IMG/VR virus record: IMGVR_UViG_3300028920_000032
Span: 62,001 to 126,000 of that record
Direction: 5' to 3' (one strand)
DNA length: 64,000 bases
Source: a virus
Below, one piece after another: positions 32,575 through 42,171 of the stretch; position 1 is the first letter of the stretch, and each line of letters opens with the position of its first letter. Made by a program: the position numbers and the translations under genes. The notes under the pieces are model-generated. The model worked only from the letters and a program-made list of their open reading frames with translations, searched no databases and was not told where the DNA came from.

Positions 32575-33870
32575 TTATTTCGATTTTTCATCTTCAATTA
32601 ATATTATTTGACCAAAGCCTGGCTTAAAATTGTTATTATTGACTACTGCCCATACAGTTGGAATATTATAGTGATTGATTCCTAGATCAAAATATCCATC
32701 AGTAAAATTTACTAGAATAACAGCATATTTTCTAAGATTGTTATAAACATAATCATATAAGTCTTGGCAGTCTGTACCACCACGACCTTGAACTTCTATC
32801 TTTTTCCAATCGCCTTTATTATAAGTGTAATGTCGTTGAACTTTAGTATCCCACTCAATAACAATTAGATTAGTAAAATCTTTTACTATTTTTTCAATCT
32901 GCCCAAAAAATTTTTGTAAATCATCATCATCAATACTTCCTGAAGTGTCTACTGAAACTAGTACTTTATTTGAAAGTTTCTTTATACCTGGGAGTGGTAG
33001 ATTTCTTCTATTTCTTTTTGCCCAACTATTCCTTTGTATGTTACCAGGTGAATTTACATATCTTGACAAACACATTCTAAGTTTTTGCTTCCATGGGATT
33101 CTTTTAGTTTTAATAAGATCTTCACATTTAGATTTTAAGTTTCCAGACATACTGCCCCATGATCTAGACTTAGCATGATTAACAGTTTCTTCAATAACCT
33201 GTTTGTCCATTTCGCTTAGCCGCTTATTCATCTGACCATGGTTATCTGTTGTATTAAGTTGTTTCTTCTTTTTATCTTTGCTTCCAGTACCACCACAACT
33301 TGGACATGTTTTGTTGTCTTTCATTCCAGTTCCACCACAATCTGGACAAGTGCTGTCGTTTTCTTCTTTTCCATTTCCACCTGCACCAGCTCCTTTTGAA
33401 TTAATAGATATCTGTTCAGCTTTAGACATGATAAAATCATATACAGGTTCAGAAATAGATTCTCCTTTATAACCCATCTCTTTCATCTGCTCCATAGTAA
33501 CAACACCTTTAAATAATTCTAATTGGCGACCGCCTATAGTAGAAGTGACTACAGTTTCGTTTATACATGCATCTTGTGCAACATTAAAAGCAAATATATG
33601 TCTGTCACCAACTCTTTCATGGAACTTATTAAGTATATGCATTATTTCATGTACTAATGTACCTTCTAATTGAAGAGAGCTTAGTTTTTCTATAAAATCA
33701 GGAGCATATGCTAAATGTATACGACCATTATGTATAGATACACCAGCAGTCCCTATTTCTGGCATTGGCTTATACTTAAACCTCAATAAGAATTCTGCAA
33801 AGAATGGACAATCTGACTGCCATCGTATACATATGTCGCTGATTTTTTCATGCATATTCCTAACTATCAT
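32575..33870 (-). CDS. VWA-like metallopeptidase (DUF2201-type) with DnaJ-type zinc module
   Basis: 431 aa in three parts: N-terminal zincin-like domain with LVHEIMHILNKFHE (HExxH, ~74-87); CPDCGGTG and CPSCGGTG zinc repeats (~175-195); and a C-terminal VWA-like domain with MIDAS VSVDTSGSIDDDD (~307-319) and GGTD. Such proteins pair with MoxR AAA+ ATPases (cf. YcbP/DUF2201 operons). It overlaps the MoxR-type gene upstream (TAATG). Probably a chaperone/peptidase for phage assembly or host takeover. Confidence 0.85.
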   Translation of the reverse strand: MIVRNMHEKISDICIRWQSDCPFFAEFLLRFKYKPMPEIGTAGVSIHNGRIHLAYAPDFIEKLSSLQLEGTLVHEIMHILNKFHERVGDRHIFAFNVAQDACINETVVTSTIGGRQLELFKGVVTMEQMKEMGYKGESISEPVYDFIMSKAEQISINSKGAGAGGNGKEENDSTCPDCGGTGMKDNKTCPSCGGTGSKDKKKKQLNTTDNHGQMNKRLSEMDKQVIEETVNHAKSRSWGSMSGNLKSKCEDLIKTKRIPWKQKLRMCLSRYVNSPGNIQRNSWAKRNRRNLPLPGIKKLSNKVLVSVDTSGSIDDDDLQKFFGQIEKIVKDFTNLIVIEWDTKVQRHYTYNKGDWKKIEVQGRGGTDCQDLYDYVYNNLRKYAVILVNFTDGYFDLGINHYNIPTVWAVVNNNNFKPGFGQIILIEDEKSK

Positions 33871-35027
33871 TATTTTGAATCCTTTGCTTTTCTAAGTATA
33901 TTAGAAATAGTAGAGTTCATTTCATCATATAGATCCAGATATGGATCCATAAATTCACATTCTTTACCATTGTATTGTTTAAGAGATCCACTATATTTAA
34001 TATTCATATTTACTAATGTTTTAAATGCTGCTATCATATGATCTTTGTCAACATGATTAGTCAAGAAGTTGTGGATATTTTTAATTCGCTCATCATTAAG
34101 TTCTGGATGTGTTTTAATAAAAGCAACAAGTTCAGTTGAAAGTGAATATTTCTTTGGTCTTTCTAAGCTCTTGATTTTTGATTTAAATTGTTCATATCTT
34201 TCTAAAATATCAATTGGAGTTATTTTAGCTTTAGTTTTTAAATAATCTCTCAATGATACGGCAACTGCACCTATTAAACCTGGACCGAATGTGTCAACTA
34301 TAGACTCAGCTCTCATCTTAGGATTTTGTATAATAAGCTGAGACATCTTGTCCCATGTTCTTGGAGTTGCATATGCAACATCTTCTTCTTTAGGATCTAC
34401 ATAAATGTTTGATGGTTTTGTTTCAAGAAAGCCGATGATATCAGGATGAATATTACCTTCTCCCTTGGCCCATAGTAACCAACAATCAAACATCTCAGTA
34501 TCATCTACAAAGAAATGTATAAATCTGTTATTAAATGCAGCGTCAGTTATTTCTGTAACTTCGGTATGATCATTCTCACCAAGATTACCAGCACATACTA
34601 CAAACCAATTATCTAAAAGATTATGTAAACCAACTCTTCTATCATTCACTAATTCAAAAAGTGATTGAATTACATCAAATTTAGATCGATTGATTTCATC
34701 TAAAAATAATATGCCACCGTCACTGAATTTCTTTCCTTTGTTAATTCTTCCAGGTACAGGAAGATCGGCAAATTTTTCAAATGGGAGCATTTCTGGGGGA
34801 TACCAACGACAACTACCTGTTTCTTCATTAGCTTTAGGAATTCCCCTAGTATCACAAGATTCTAGTTGTGAAAATCTTACATCAATAAATGAAATACCTA
34901 ATAATGCTGCTAACTGTGCAAAAATAGCTGATTTACCAATACCAGGTTTGCCATGAACATAAGGTACACAGACTTGTGGTGTTTTCAATAAAATTTCTAC
35001 AGCCTGCTTAATTTCTGCTATAGTCAT
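33870..35027 (-). CDS. MoxR-family AAA+ ATPase
   Basis: 385 aa. Walker A GKPGIGKSAIF (~25-35), Walker B ILFLDEINRS (~104-113), sensor-1 CAGN, and an Arg-finger region NNRFIHF (~167). MoxR-type ATPases work with VWA partners on protein assembly or metal insertion. It is encoded directly upstream of, and overlapping, the VWA/metallopeptidase gene. GAGGAGG precedes ATG. Confidence 0.9.
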   Translation of the reverse strand: MTIAEIKQAVEILLKTPQVCVPYVHGKPGIGKSAIFAQLAALLGISFIDVRFSQLESCDTRGIPKANEETGSCRWYPPEMLPFEKFADLPVPGRINKGKKFSDGGILFLDEINRSKFDVIQSLFELVNDRRVGLHNLLDNWFVVCAGNLGENDHTEVTEITDAAFNNRFIHFFVDDTEMFDCWLLWAKGEGNIHPDIIGFLETKPSNIYVDPKEEDVAYATPRTWDKMSQLIIQNPKMRAESIVDTFGPGLIGAVAVSLRDYLKTKAKITPIDILERYEQFKSKIKSLERPKKYSLSTELVAFIKTHPELNDERIKNIHNFLTNHVDKDHMIAAFKTLVNMNIKYSGSLKQYNGKECEFMDPYLDLYDEMNSTISNILRKAKDSK

Positions 35028-35089
35028 ATTACCTCCTCTTTTATGATATTTTAATTATATTGAAAACTCGAAACTATTTAAACTATTTT

Positions 35090-35881
35090 TTAAAAACCAT
35101 CAAATAGTTGATTTGAAGCATACCGTGTGTATGTTTTTTTTCCGAAGAAAAAGCAGTATTTATACTTATTAATAAAAAATATTTTTTTATTTCTTTTTTG
35201 GTTTAACCAATCATTTAATATTTGACCATCATTCCAATGCATATAAGGAGACGTCTGTGCGTATTTGTTTGTTTGTTGTCGGTAGAAAGTTATTATTTCT
35301 TCATCTGAATATTCTCGGAAAGCATCATAGCCATGTTTTTCAAAAAGCAATAATTCAAATATTTCACAACTTTCATCAATTGATAATAATTCTGTATGAG
35401 TGTGTGGACCAGTTGAATTACCATATGTTCCAGCAGAACCGATCAACCAATCTTGTTTATATTCAGTCTCAACTAAAAATTGTTTAAGACTCCATGGTAT
35501 AATATTTTGTGTAGGGTGCATATGCGCAATTCGCATCTCAAATTGATAAGTTTTTGAAGTTAAGAAGATTAAAGATCCATAATCTTTATTATTATAATCT
35601 TTAAATCCAGTCGAATCAAAATTAAATGGGCAAACTACAACATCATTTATACCCCGCACAGTACCACCTCTTGCTCTATCAACACCACTATGTATTCTTA
35701 CATATCCATTTTCCCAATTAGGTCCCCATCCTTCTTCTATGCCAAATTGAGCAGTGAAAGCAGCTCCTTTTCTATAACTAAAACCTTCTTTAATTTTATT
35801 TTCAACTTCAAATTTACGAAGTAACAATTTATCAGCTTGAGTGGGTTTTGGTGCAACAAAGTCATGGTGTATATTAGACAT
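35090..35881 (-). CDS. M23-like peptidase domain protein
   Basis: 263 aa. HSGVDRARGG (~64-73) and GPHTHTELLS (~157-166) match the H-x(3)-D and HxH zinc ligands of M23 (lysostaphin/LytM-like) endopeptidases, with MRIAHMHP between. M23 domains cut peptidoglycan cross-links; the protein may be a tail or virion hydrolase or a lysis enzyme. The rest (~170-263) is unrecognised and Lys/aromatic-rich. A second M23 protein is at 47379 (+). Confidence 0.75.
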   Translation of the reverse strand: MSNIHHDFVAPKPTQADKLLLRKFEVENKIKEGFSYRKGAAFTAQFGIEEGWGPNWENGYVRIHSGVDRARGGTVRGINDVVVCPFNFDSTGFKDYNNKDYGSLIFLTSKTYQFEMRIAHMHPTQNIIPWSLKQFLVETEYKQDWLIGSAGTYGNSTGPHTHTELLSIDESCEIFELLLFEKHGYDAFREYSDEEIITFYRQQTNKYAQTSPYMHWNDGQILNDWLNQKRNKKIFFINKYKYCFFFGKKTYTRYASNQLFDGF

Positions 35882-36083
35882 TCTTCTTCTTCCAATCTTT
35901 TAGAGCTTTTTCATACTTTTCATCTGTCTTATAATCTTCTCTCTTTGGGCAATTACCCTTTCTTCTTCCTTTCCCGGCTAAACCTGGTCCCGGACCCGAA
36001 CCATCGGGAACACCACGTGTACCTTTATAGCCTTCATTTTTTAATTCTTTGTTTAATTTATCTAAGGTGTCTTTAAGTTCCAT
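35874..36083 (-). CDS. Hypothetical protein, 69 aa
   Basis: ATG 36081-36083 behind GGAGGAAAC (the longer ORF start is unsupported). MELKDTLDKLNKELKNEG then Gly/Pro-rich VPDGSGPGPGLAGKGRRKG with NCPK; ends in a helix. Possibly a structural linker or head protein; unknown. Confidence 0.55.
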   Translation of the reverse strand: MELKDTLDKLNKELKNEGYKGTRGVPDGSGPGPGLAGKGRRKGNCPKREDYKTDEKYEKALKDWKKKNV

Positions 36084-36576
36084 TGTTTCCTCCAACTTTT
36101 TTACCAATTCTATTTATTGTTATGTTGTTCAAGTGATCGCATTCATGTTGAAAAACTTGAGCAAACAAACCATCTAATTCCTGCTTTACTCTTTTAACAT
36201 TATCGCTAGAGTCTATTTCATCCCAGCTTGCTATAATTTTTTTATGCCTGGTAACAAGATATGTATCTTTACCATAAGTTAAACAACCTTCTTCAACTTG
36301 ATATATTTCTTTTCCTTTGAATTTATATTCAGCATTAATAAAGACACACCAATTACCCATATTAACTTGACCTTTAACTTTAGTATCTGGTCGAAATGCC
36401 ACAAAAAACTTTTTTCTGATACCAACTTGAATAGCAGCCAAACCAATACCATTTTTACGACTACATAGTGATATCATTTGTTTAAGGATTTTACTTTGTA
36501 AAAGTTTAAGAATGTCTTTACGCGTCAACTCAGCACAAGTAACATTCTCAACATACTGTGGTTTTTCTAAAGTCAT
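36073..36576 (-). CDS. def: Peptide deformylase
   Basis: 167 aa from ATG 36574-36576 (AAGAGGAG). The three PDF motifs are present: NGIGLAAIQVG (~41-51), EGCLTYG (~94-100), and FQHECDHLNN with HExxH (~142-151). It removes the N-formyl group from nascent proteins; phage PDFs are known in marine myoviruses. It follows a hairpin and a GCATATATTC promoter motif, so it starts its own transcript. Confidence 0.93.
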   Translation of the reverse strand: MTLEKPQYVENVTCAELTRKDILKLLQSKILKQMISLCSRKNGIGLAAIQVGIRKKFFVAFRPDTKVKGQVNMGNWCVFINAEYKFKGKEIYQVEEGCLTYGKDTYLVTRHKKIIASWDEIDSSDNVKRVKQELDGLFAQVFQHECDHLNNITINRIGKKVGGNNGT

Positions 36577-36591
36577 ATTTTCTCCTCTTAA

Positions 36592-36601
36592 GAATATATG
36601 C
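36592..36601 (-). promoter_or_regulatory. GCATATATTC promoter-like motif
   Basis: Between a strong hairpin and the deformylase gene; leader contains AAGAGGAG. Confidence 0.45.
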
Positions 36602-36607
36602 GACACA

Positions 36608-36636
36608 GGAAGGGGAGCAGCTTAAGCTCCCCTTCC
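36608..36636 (-). terminator. Strong hairpin after the 144-aa gene (no T-run)
   Basis: 11-bp perfect stem GGAAGGGGAGC with a 7-nt loop. No T-run follows on either strand, so it may stabilise or process the mRNA rather than terminate. Confidence 0.6.
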
Positions 36637-36664
36637 ATAATAATATTAATACAATTAATATTTC

Positions 36665-37099
36665 TTATTTTTTAGCTTTTAGCATCTTTATGTTCTGTGC
36701 TGTAAATCCTTTTTTGTACTTTGCATTTCCAGCGATCTCAATTGCTAAATTGACAATGTCGAGAAAATTTCCACTAGGATTATCAATGATCTTATATCCC
36801 ACTCCAGCTTCAGAAATCATTTCTTCACCAAATAATTCTTCACCAGTTTCTCCTTTAGCGCCTAACTCAGCTTCAGTAAAAAATGCTGTTGACCAACTTC
36901 CTTTTTTCTCACCATTTTTGTCATGCTCAAGAATAACCATGTCATAACCACTTGGTTGAAATGCCCAAATATAATTGATGTTAGCAGCTTTAAGAGCAAC
37001 TTTAACTTTTGCATCAATTTTATCTCCTTCTTTTCCACCTTCAAAAAGGAGTTTTCCGCCGCTTCGATCTAGCTCTTCTAAAAAGTTTTTAACTTTCAT
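36665..37099 (-). CDS. Hypothetical protein with head-targeting-like leader, 144 aa
   Basis: MKVKNFLEELDRSGGKLLFEGG starts like the leaders of its operon neighbours (quoted in two parts: MKVKNFLEELDRS, then Gly-rich), then a beta-rich core. GGAGGAAACA precedes ATG. The last gene of the ATPase/peptidase/VWA operon, so possibly its accessory factor or a co-packaged protein. Unknown fold. Confidence 0.6.
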   Translation of the reverse strand: MKVKNFLEELDRSGGKLLFEGGKEGDKIDAKVKVALKAANINYIWAFQPSGYDMVILEHDKNGEKKGSWSTAFFTEAELGAKGETGEELFGEEMISEAGVGYKIIDNPSGNFLDIVNLAIEIAGNAKYKKGFTAQNIKMLKAKK

Positions 37100-37114
37100 T
37101 TGTTTCCTCCATTA

Positions 37115-38764
37115 TTATATCTTATAACTCTCATATACAATTACATTTTTAGGATGTACATATTGTACTGTCCCATCTATTATTAAATATAATATGCTAT
37201 CATGGTGTACTTTATATAACATACCCAAATTTTTATCTGAGGGTGTTGTAAAAAATTCACCATCAGTAGCTATTAATAAAAATGGTACTACAATTGGTAC
37301 CATATCATTTTTATCTATATTATCTTGTTTTACAATGGTCTTTTTTTCAGTTTCTTCTTTATCACTTATGGGTTGAAATTGAGTTTTCTTTCCAAATAAT
37401 TCACTCTGTGTGACAAATTCTAAAACAATATCATCAGCACTCATACCTTTTTCTGTAGGTTGTTTTAAAAGATTTAATAGAGCAAGCTGTGGGCTTTTGT
37501 CTTTATTATAAATAAGGTGATCATGCATATAATCAAATATACATGTCGGAGTAGTTCCACCGCCTCCTACAACAGCTTCTTCGCCACCTGCATATTTTCG
37601 CCAATCGCCAGCTTTATATTCACTAATACCAGTTACTTCAGTGTCCCAAGTCATAAAATAAACTTTACCTTTAAATTTTCTTCCACCAGCATTAATTCCA
37701 GATTTAAAATTATTCGCTATTTTATCCATTTCACTAAATACTTTTTCTATAGTTGTTTTGCCAATAGATCCAGATACATCTAATGCAACTATTAAAACTA
37801 TTTCACCATATGGAGCTTTTTTAAATGGTCCTTTAAAAACTATCTTTTGTCCGGGAACATGTGAAGCCGGATGCATTAAGCCAGTAACAAAAGATTTTTC
37901 TTTTTGTTTTCCAACACCAGTTTTCATTTTTTTGCTAGGTAATTTTGAAAATTTGTTTATAGAAGCAGCTGATTTTGATTTGAAGTCTTGTATTTTTTTC
38001 TTTAGTTCTTTTAGCCAATCAATTTTTGGTTCATATAAATTGCGAATTTTATCCATAGCAGATCCTGAACCAAAACCACCAGCTTGACCTTTTTCATTTC
38101 TACCATGACGTTCTCTCATGTCTTTTGCTTTTTCTAGGATGTCTTTTGTAATCTGCTTACTTTCTCCTTTTTGAGATTTGTTTAAAATATCATGTGAATC
38201 AAATGTATTGTGCTGACCACCCATTCTCTGTTCAGCACCTTTGCCTATTTCTTCTTTTGATGGTTGTTTGCCAGTTCCTACTGTTTGTTTTTTACGTTTA
38301 ATGCTTCCACTTACTTCTTTCCCCTCACCTTCTTTTCTTTCTTTTCCTTCACCTTCTTTTCCTTCACCTTCTTTTCCTTCACCTTCTTTTCCTTCACCTT
38401 CTTTGCCAACTTTTCCAGTGCCACCACAAGTTGGACATTTTTGTTCTTTACCTTTAGTATCTTCTGTTTTTCCGGTACCTTCACAAGTTGGACATTCTTT
38501 TTGTTTAGGAGATAATTCACTAGGTTTAACTTTTACTTTTTTATTTTGTTTTTGTTTACCACCACTTTTCGGAGGACCAGTTGAGATAACTTCTATTTCA
38601 ACAGGTTTGCCATCAATTGGGTCTGGAAGTGCTGGGATTTCACCTTCACCTGCACCTGCAGGTGGTGTTATATAAACTGGTGTTATTTCATCACGATTAA
38701 ATGTGATCTCATTACTTTTAGTGGCTTCATCTAATTGTTGTAAAAAACTTTTAAAACTACTCAT
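37115..38764 (-). CDS. VWA domain protein with zinc modules and low-complexity linker
   Basis: 549 aa. Leader MSSFKSFLQQLDEAT; two DnaJ-type zinc motifs CPTCEGTG and CPTCGGTG (~89-120); a tandem KEGEG linker (~120-150); then a C-terminal VWA-like domain with MIDAS IVALDVSGSIG (~319-329) and GGGTTPT (~395). Similar to the C-terminal half of 32575-33870. With 38767-39639 (metallopeptidase) and 39639-42059 (AAA+ ATPase) it forms a second, split version of the MoxR-VWA module. Confidence 0.85.
   Translation of the reverse strand: MSSFKSFLQQLDEATKSNEITFNRDEITPVYITPPAGAGEGEIPALPDPIDGKPVEIEVISTGPPKSGGKQKQNKKVKVKPSELSPKQKECPTCEGTGKTEDTKGKEQKCPTCGGTGKVGKEGEGKEGEGKEGEGKEGEGKERKEGEGKEVSGSIKRKKQTVGTGKQPSKEEIGKGAEQRMGGQHNTFDSHDILNKSQKGESKQITKDILEKAKDMRERHGRNEKGQAGGFGSGSAMDKIRNLYEPKIDWLKELKKKIQDFKSKSAASINKFSKLPSKKMKTGVGKQKEKSFVTGLMHPASHVPGQKIVFKGPFKKAPYGEIVLIVALDVSGSIGKTTIEKVFSEMDKIANNFKSGINAGGRKFKGKVYFMTWDTEVTGISEYKAGDWRKYAGGEEAVVGGGGTTPTCIFDYMHDHLIYNKDKSPQLALLNLLKQPTEKGMSADDIVLEFVTQSELFGKKTQFQPISDKEETEKKTIVKQDNIDKNDMVPIVVPFLLIATDGEFFTTPSDKNLGMLYKVHHDSILYLIIDGTVQYVHPKNVIVYESYKI
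38325..38405. repeat. 15-bp tandem repeat encoding KEGEG
   Basis: Period-15 repeat (TTCCTTCACCTTCTT unit on the + strand), about 4-5 copies, encoding GEGKE units in the 549-aa VWA protein. Confidence 0.85.
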
Positions 38765-38766
38765 TA

Positions 38767-39639
38767 TTATTTACCTCCACTAACTTTACGAATCTCATCT
38801 TGAATATCAACTGGAATAGTTATATAATTTCCTTGCTTGTCTTTTCCAGTTATTTTTCTATATTCACCAGCATGTTTTCCAGAATTGACTTTAACTATAG
38901 TGCCATCTGAAAAATAATCATAAGGAGGTTGTTTATTCTGTTTCTTTTGTTTTTTTTGTTTAGCTAATAAATATTCATACATCCTATCAGATGTCCAGGG
39001 TAATCTAATTTTGTCTTTATTTTTTTCAATATGTTTTTCATATTCTTCTGGAACTTTTAGAACTGCTCGATCATTTTTTATTTGATCCCATGTTTTACCA
39101 GTTTGTTTTTCTATCATTTTTTTTTCTTCATCTGTATAACTCATAACATCATGACTTATCCATTCAGGTGCCCATGAACTAATTTTTGGAGTTGCCATAA
39201 TATCTTTATTTATAATCATATCGGTGGCACTATTCCATAATTCACCTTCTTTTCCACTAGCATCTTGTCTATCTTGATGCAATCTAAAAATGTGATCAGC
39301 TTCATGTGCAATCAGAAACATAATCATTCCTGGTTTTTTTGCAATTCTATCAATAAATTCTTTATCGTAATAAAACTCTATTTTATCATTTGCTGCTCTA
39401 ACACCTGCAGTACGCATCCAACCTGGTGCATTTTTATTTTTAACCATCCACCATTCACAATATTGTATAAATTCGTATAACTCATATTCATCGTTGTCTA
39501 AGAAAGACTGTCTTATGATGGCTATTGGCTTTGGTATAGAAGTACGTTCTGCTTGTAAATAGCGACGTGCTTCTTCCATACTCATGTCTTCTATATTTTC
39601 TTTTGCTTCTAGAATAACATCAAATAATGTTTTAGCCAT
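38767..39639 (-). CDS. Zincin-like metallopeptidase (module B)
   Basis: 290 aa. Leader MAKTLFDVILEAKE; FLIAHEADHIFRLHQDR (~109-125) is an HExxH motif with a following His, then SATDMIINKD (~137-146). Corresponds to the N-terminal domain of the 431-aa fused protein of module A. C-terminal part KVNSGKHAGEYRKITGKDKQ (~250-269) resembles a KOW/SH3-like segment. Probably partner of the VWA protein downstream. Confidence 0.8.
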   Translation of the reverse strand: MAKTLFDVILEAKENIEDMSMEEARRYLQAERTSIPKPIAIIRQSFLDNDEYELYEFIQYCEWWMVKNKNAPGWMRTAGVRAANDKIEFYYDKEFIDRIAKKPGMIMFLIAHEADHIFRLHQDRQDASGKEGELWNSATDMIINKDIMATPKISSWAPEWISHDVMSYTDEEKKMIEKQTGKTWDQIKNDRAVLKVPEEYEKHIEKNKDKIRLPWTSDRMYEYLLAKQKKQKKQNKQPPYDYFSDGTIVKVNSGKHAGEYRKITGKDKQGNYITIPVDIQDEIRKVSGGK

Positions 39640-42059
39640 TATTTTACTCCACCTTCATGAAGCTTTTTAAAGAATAAATGCATATTCATACTTTCTTCTT
39701 TTTTCTCTTTCTTTTCTTTTTTAGGAATTGATTTTTTTTCTTCTGAAAATAAAGATTCAAGCTCTTTCTCAACTTGTGATTTAGTTTTCATTTTAGTTTT
39801 AATAGCTTCTTCATAAGCTGCCCAACCTTCTCCAACAGCTTTCTGATGAATTTTTCTTATCACATCATGTCCTTTTTTAGCTCTTGTGTCAATTAAATGC
39901 AAAAAGGAAGCAAAGTCATCATCAGGTATATTTAAATCTTTTTTTAATTGTTGAAAAGTTTTTAATAATTGGTGTTCAATACCAGCTTTAGATATAACTG
40001 GCCATTTATTTTGCTTCATAAATGTTTCAATTTCAGAAGAATTTTTAAATTGTTCTAGAGCATATAATAATTGAGCTAAAAATCTTGGTATAGTACCAAA
40101 TCCAAGATTGGTGAAATTTTTCATTACTAAAGGTCTTACGGCTTTATAATTAAATAATATATCATAATGTGAAACGCCTTTCTTTATTTCTTTTTTGAAA
40201 TTTCTAATAATATCATAGACAATACTAACTCCATTATCTCCAAAGTGACAAGCTTGTAGTGACATTAATGAAACTTGAGTTTGGCTTTTATCCATATAGG
40301 CAGCAAACAAATAATCATTTACATTTTTAGATAATTTTGTTTTTTCTCCTTTTTCATTTATTGCTGCTTCTCCACTCTTTTCCATTTCTTTCATTATTTG
40401 TTCAGCTTTTGGACGTAACTTTTCTTTTTCTTCATCGTTTAATCGAGAAAAATTAACAAAACCAGATTCAATCATATGATCTGCAACCATTGTCCAAGCT
40501 CTAGGAGACATAGTTCTAGCTCCTCCTCCGCCTTTACCTCCAGCAACTTCTACTGGTAATAAGAATGGAGCTTCCATTGCTGTAATATCAGGATCTTCTG
40601 ATTTCTTTTGAGTTAATTTAGTTATATAACTAATTATAATTCCAGGAATTCTTACCAGTAATGGTAAAGATTCACCGCTTTCAAAATTTGCAACAAATTT
40701 TTTACCACCAAAATTATTTATCCATGATGCAGCATGATATCGACCAAAAACAACTTGTTGTATCCTTTCTAGTGTAGCGATGTCAAGATTATTTATTTCG
40801 TTAACAGCATCATAGACACCTTTTTGTTGACCAGTGTTCATTGCCAATACTATTACAATTTTCTTAGGTAAGTGATATCTTTCAATCTTTTCAATTTTAC
40901 CTTTCTTCCTAATTACTTCAGAAGCTCCACCTAATTCACCACTTAATAACAAGTTCATAACAGCTGCCATTTTTTCTGAATCTGCTCTATTAAACTCATC
41001 AAAAAATAATAACCAGTTGTCAACATCTCCAGATGGGGGTAAATATTCTGATGGTGCCAGCTTTACAATAGTTTTGGCTAACTGTAATCTATCTTCTTTT
41101 GAAGCGTTTTCTGGATCATCAAAAACTTTTTTTAGATATGGGAATCCTTGTACTACTTCTAATGCAACTTTCTGTAATTCAAGTGGAAAATAATGAAAAC
41201 CTTGTTTCTCAGCTGCCTGTTTGATAATCATTGATTTTCCCCAACCAGTAGGTGCGTATATAGCAATATTTTTTACCATACTACCTTTCATTACTTTACC
41301 ACTTTTTACTTTTTCCATAAGTTCATTTAACATTTTTACAAAATGACCATAGTGAACTTCAACTGGTCGTATTTTTTCAACTTTATCTTCTGTTTTTTCT
41401 AATGCACTAGTACCAGCTGACAATATTAATTTAGAAGCTAAAGAGTACATAGAAGCTTTTAGTTTTTCTTCATCTTCTTCTTCATCATCATCAGTCTCTT
41501 CACTTAATAATTGTTTAAGTTTTTTAGAAAGTTTATAATCAATTCCTTCTTGTACAGCTTTTTGTTTTGGTTCTATTATATGCATTATTCCAAACCCCTT
41601 AGGGCCATTAACAGTTACGCCGAAACCAAAATCCATTGTTTCAGAAAGATATACATCCATTTTACCAACAGAAGTTTTATTATATTCAGCCGTAAGTACA
41701 TTCTCTCCAAATGGGGCTTTATTGTAATTGATATCATTAGCCGGTGGAATCAACATATCACCTTTTTTGTTAAACATAATAAATTTATTTCCAACTGTCT
41801 TTGCTATGGCGACACCAAATTTCCATCCCCACTGTGCCACAGCTTTAATTTTATTAGTAAGTTTTTTCCAACCAGACTTAACAGCGGCACCAGCTTTTTT
41901 AACAACATCACTAAATTTTTCATTAATTTGGTCTTCAGCAGATATTTCATTAGATATTTGCTCTAATAAATTTATTTTTTTAATGCCTCTACGAGTAATG
42001 GTAGGTTTTTTATTAGTTATTTCATTATTAATTCTTTTTATGAATTTATCCCAACTCAT
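39639..42059 (-). CDS. AAA+ ATPase of module B (MoxR-like), 806 aa
   Basis: Leader MSWDKFIKRINNEI; a ~250-residue N-terminal region with no known domain, including an acidic patch (DDDEEEDEE); Walker A APTGWGKS (269-276); Walker B LLFFDEFNRAD; sensor ALAMNTG-like VLAMNTGQQ. The C-terminal ~350 residues are helical. Much larger than module A's MoxR. GAGGAGCA precedes ATG; an AAGATAATTAAAAT promoter motif lies 45-58 nt upstream. Confidence 0.85.
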   Translation of the reverse strand: MSWDKFIKRINNEITNKKPTITRRGIKKINLLEQISNEISAEDQINEKFSDVVKKAGAAVKSGWKKLTNKIKAVAQWGWKFGVAIAKTVGNKFIMFNKKGDMLIPPANDINYNKAPFGENVLTAEYNKTSVGKMDVYLSETMDFGFGVTVNGPKGFGIMHIIEPKQKAVQEGIDYKLSKKLKQLLSEETDDDEEEDEEKLKASMYSLASKLILSAGTSALEKTEDKVEKIRPVEVHYGHFVKMLNELMEKVKSGKVMKGSMVKNIAIYAPTGWGKSMIIKQAAEKQGFHYFPLELQKVALEVVQGFPYLKKVFDDPENASKEDRLQLAKTIVKLAPSEYLPPSGDVDNWLLFFDEFNRADSEKMAAVMNLLLSGELGGASEVIRKKGKIEKIERYHLPKKIVIVLAMNTGQQKGVYDAVNEINNLDIATLERIQQVVFGRYHAASWINNFGGKKFVANFESGESLPLLVRIPGIIISYITKLTQKKSEDPDITAMEAPFLLPVEVAGGKGGGGARTMSPRAWTMVADHMIESGFVNFSRLNDEEKEKLRPKAEQIMKEMEKSGEAAINEKGEKTKLSKNVNDYLFAAYMDKSQTQVSLMSLQACHFGDNGVSIVYDIIRNFKKEIKKGVSHYDILFNYKAVRPLVMKNFTNLGFGTIPRFLAQLLYALEQFKNSSEIETFMKQNKWPVISKAGIEHQLLKTFQQLKKDLNIPDDDFASFLHLIDTRAKKGHDVIRKIHQKAVGEGWAAYEEAIKTKMKTKSQVEKELESLFSEEKKSIPKKEKKEKKEESMNMHLFFKKLHEGGVK

Positions 42060-42103
42060 CTTAGTTGCTCCTCATATTTTATCACAAAATATCTTACAAT
42101 TTG

Positions 42104-42117
42104 ATTTTAATTATCTT
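42104..42117 (-). promoter_or_regulatory. AAGATAATTAAAAT promoter-like motif
   Basis: Identical 14-mer to the + copy at 13153-13166; lies upstream of the module B operon. Confidence 0.45.
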
Positions 42118-42171
42118 GCTTTTTATGTATATAAACAATAGTTACAATTTCATTTATTAGAGTAAAATTTA

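Noticed and set aside
35090-35881. 35090-35881 as lysozyme-type tail protein
   Set aside because: No lysozyme catalytic motif; the HxxxD and HxH ligands fit M23 better.
38241-38675. Plus-strand ORFs opposite the VWA protein (Pro/Ser/Phe-rich)
   Set aside because: They are shadows of the KEGEG repeat and Lys-rich linker on the minus strand.
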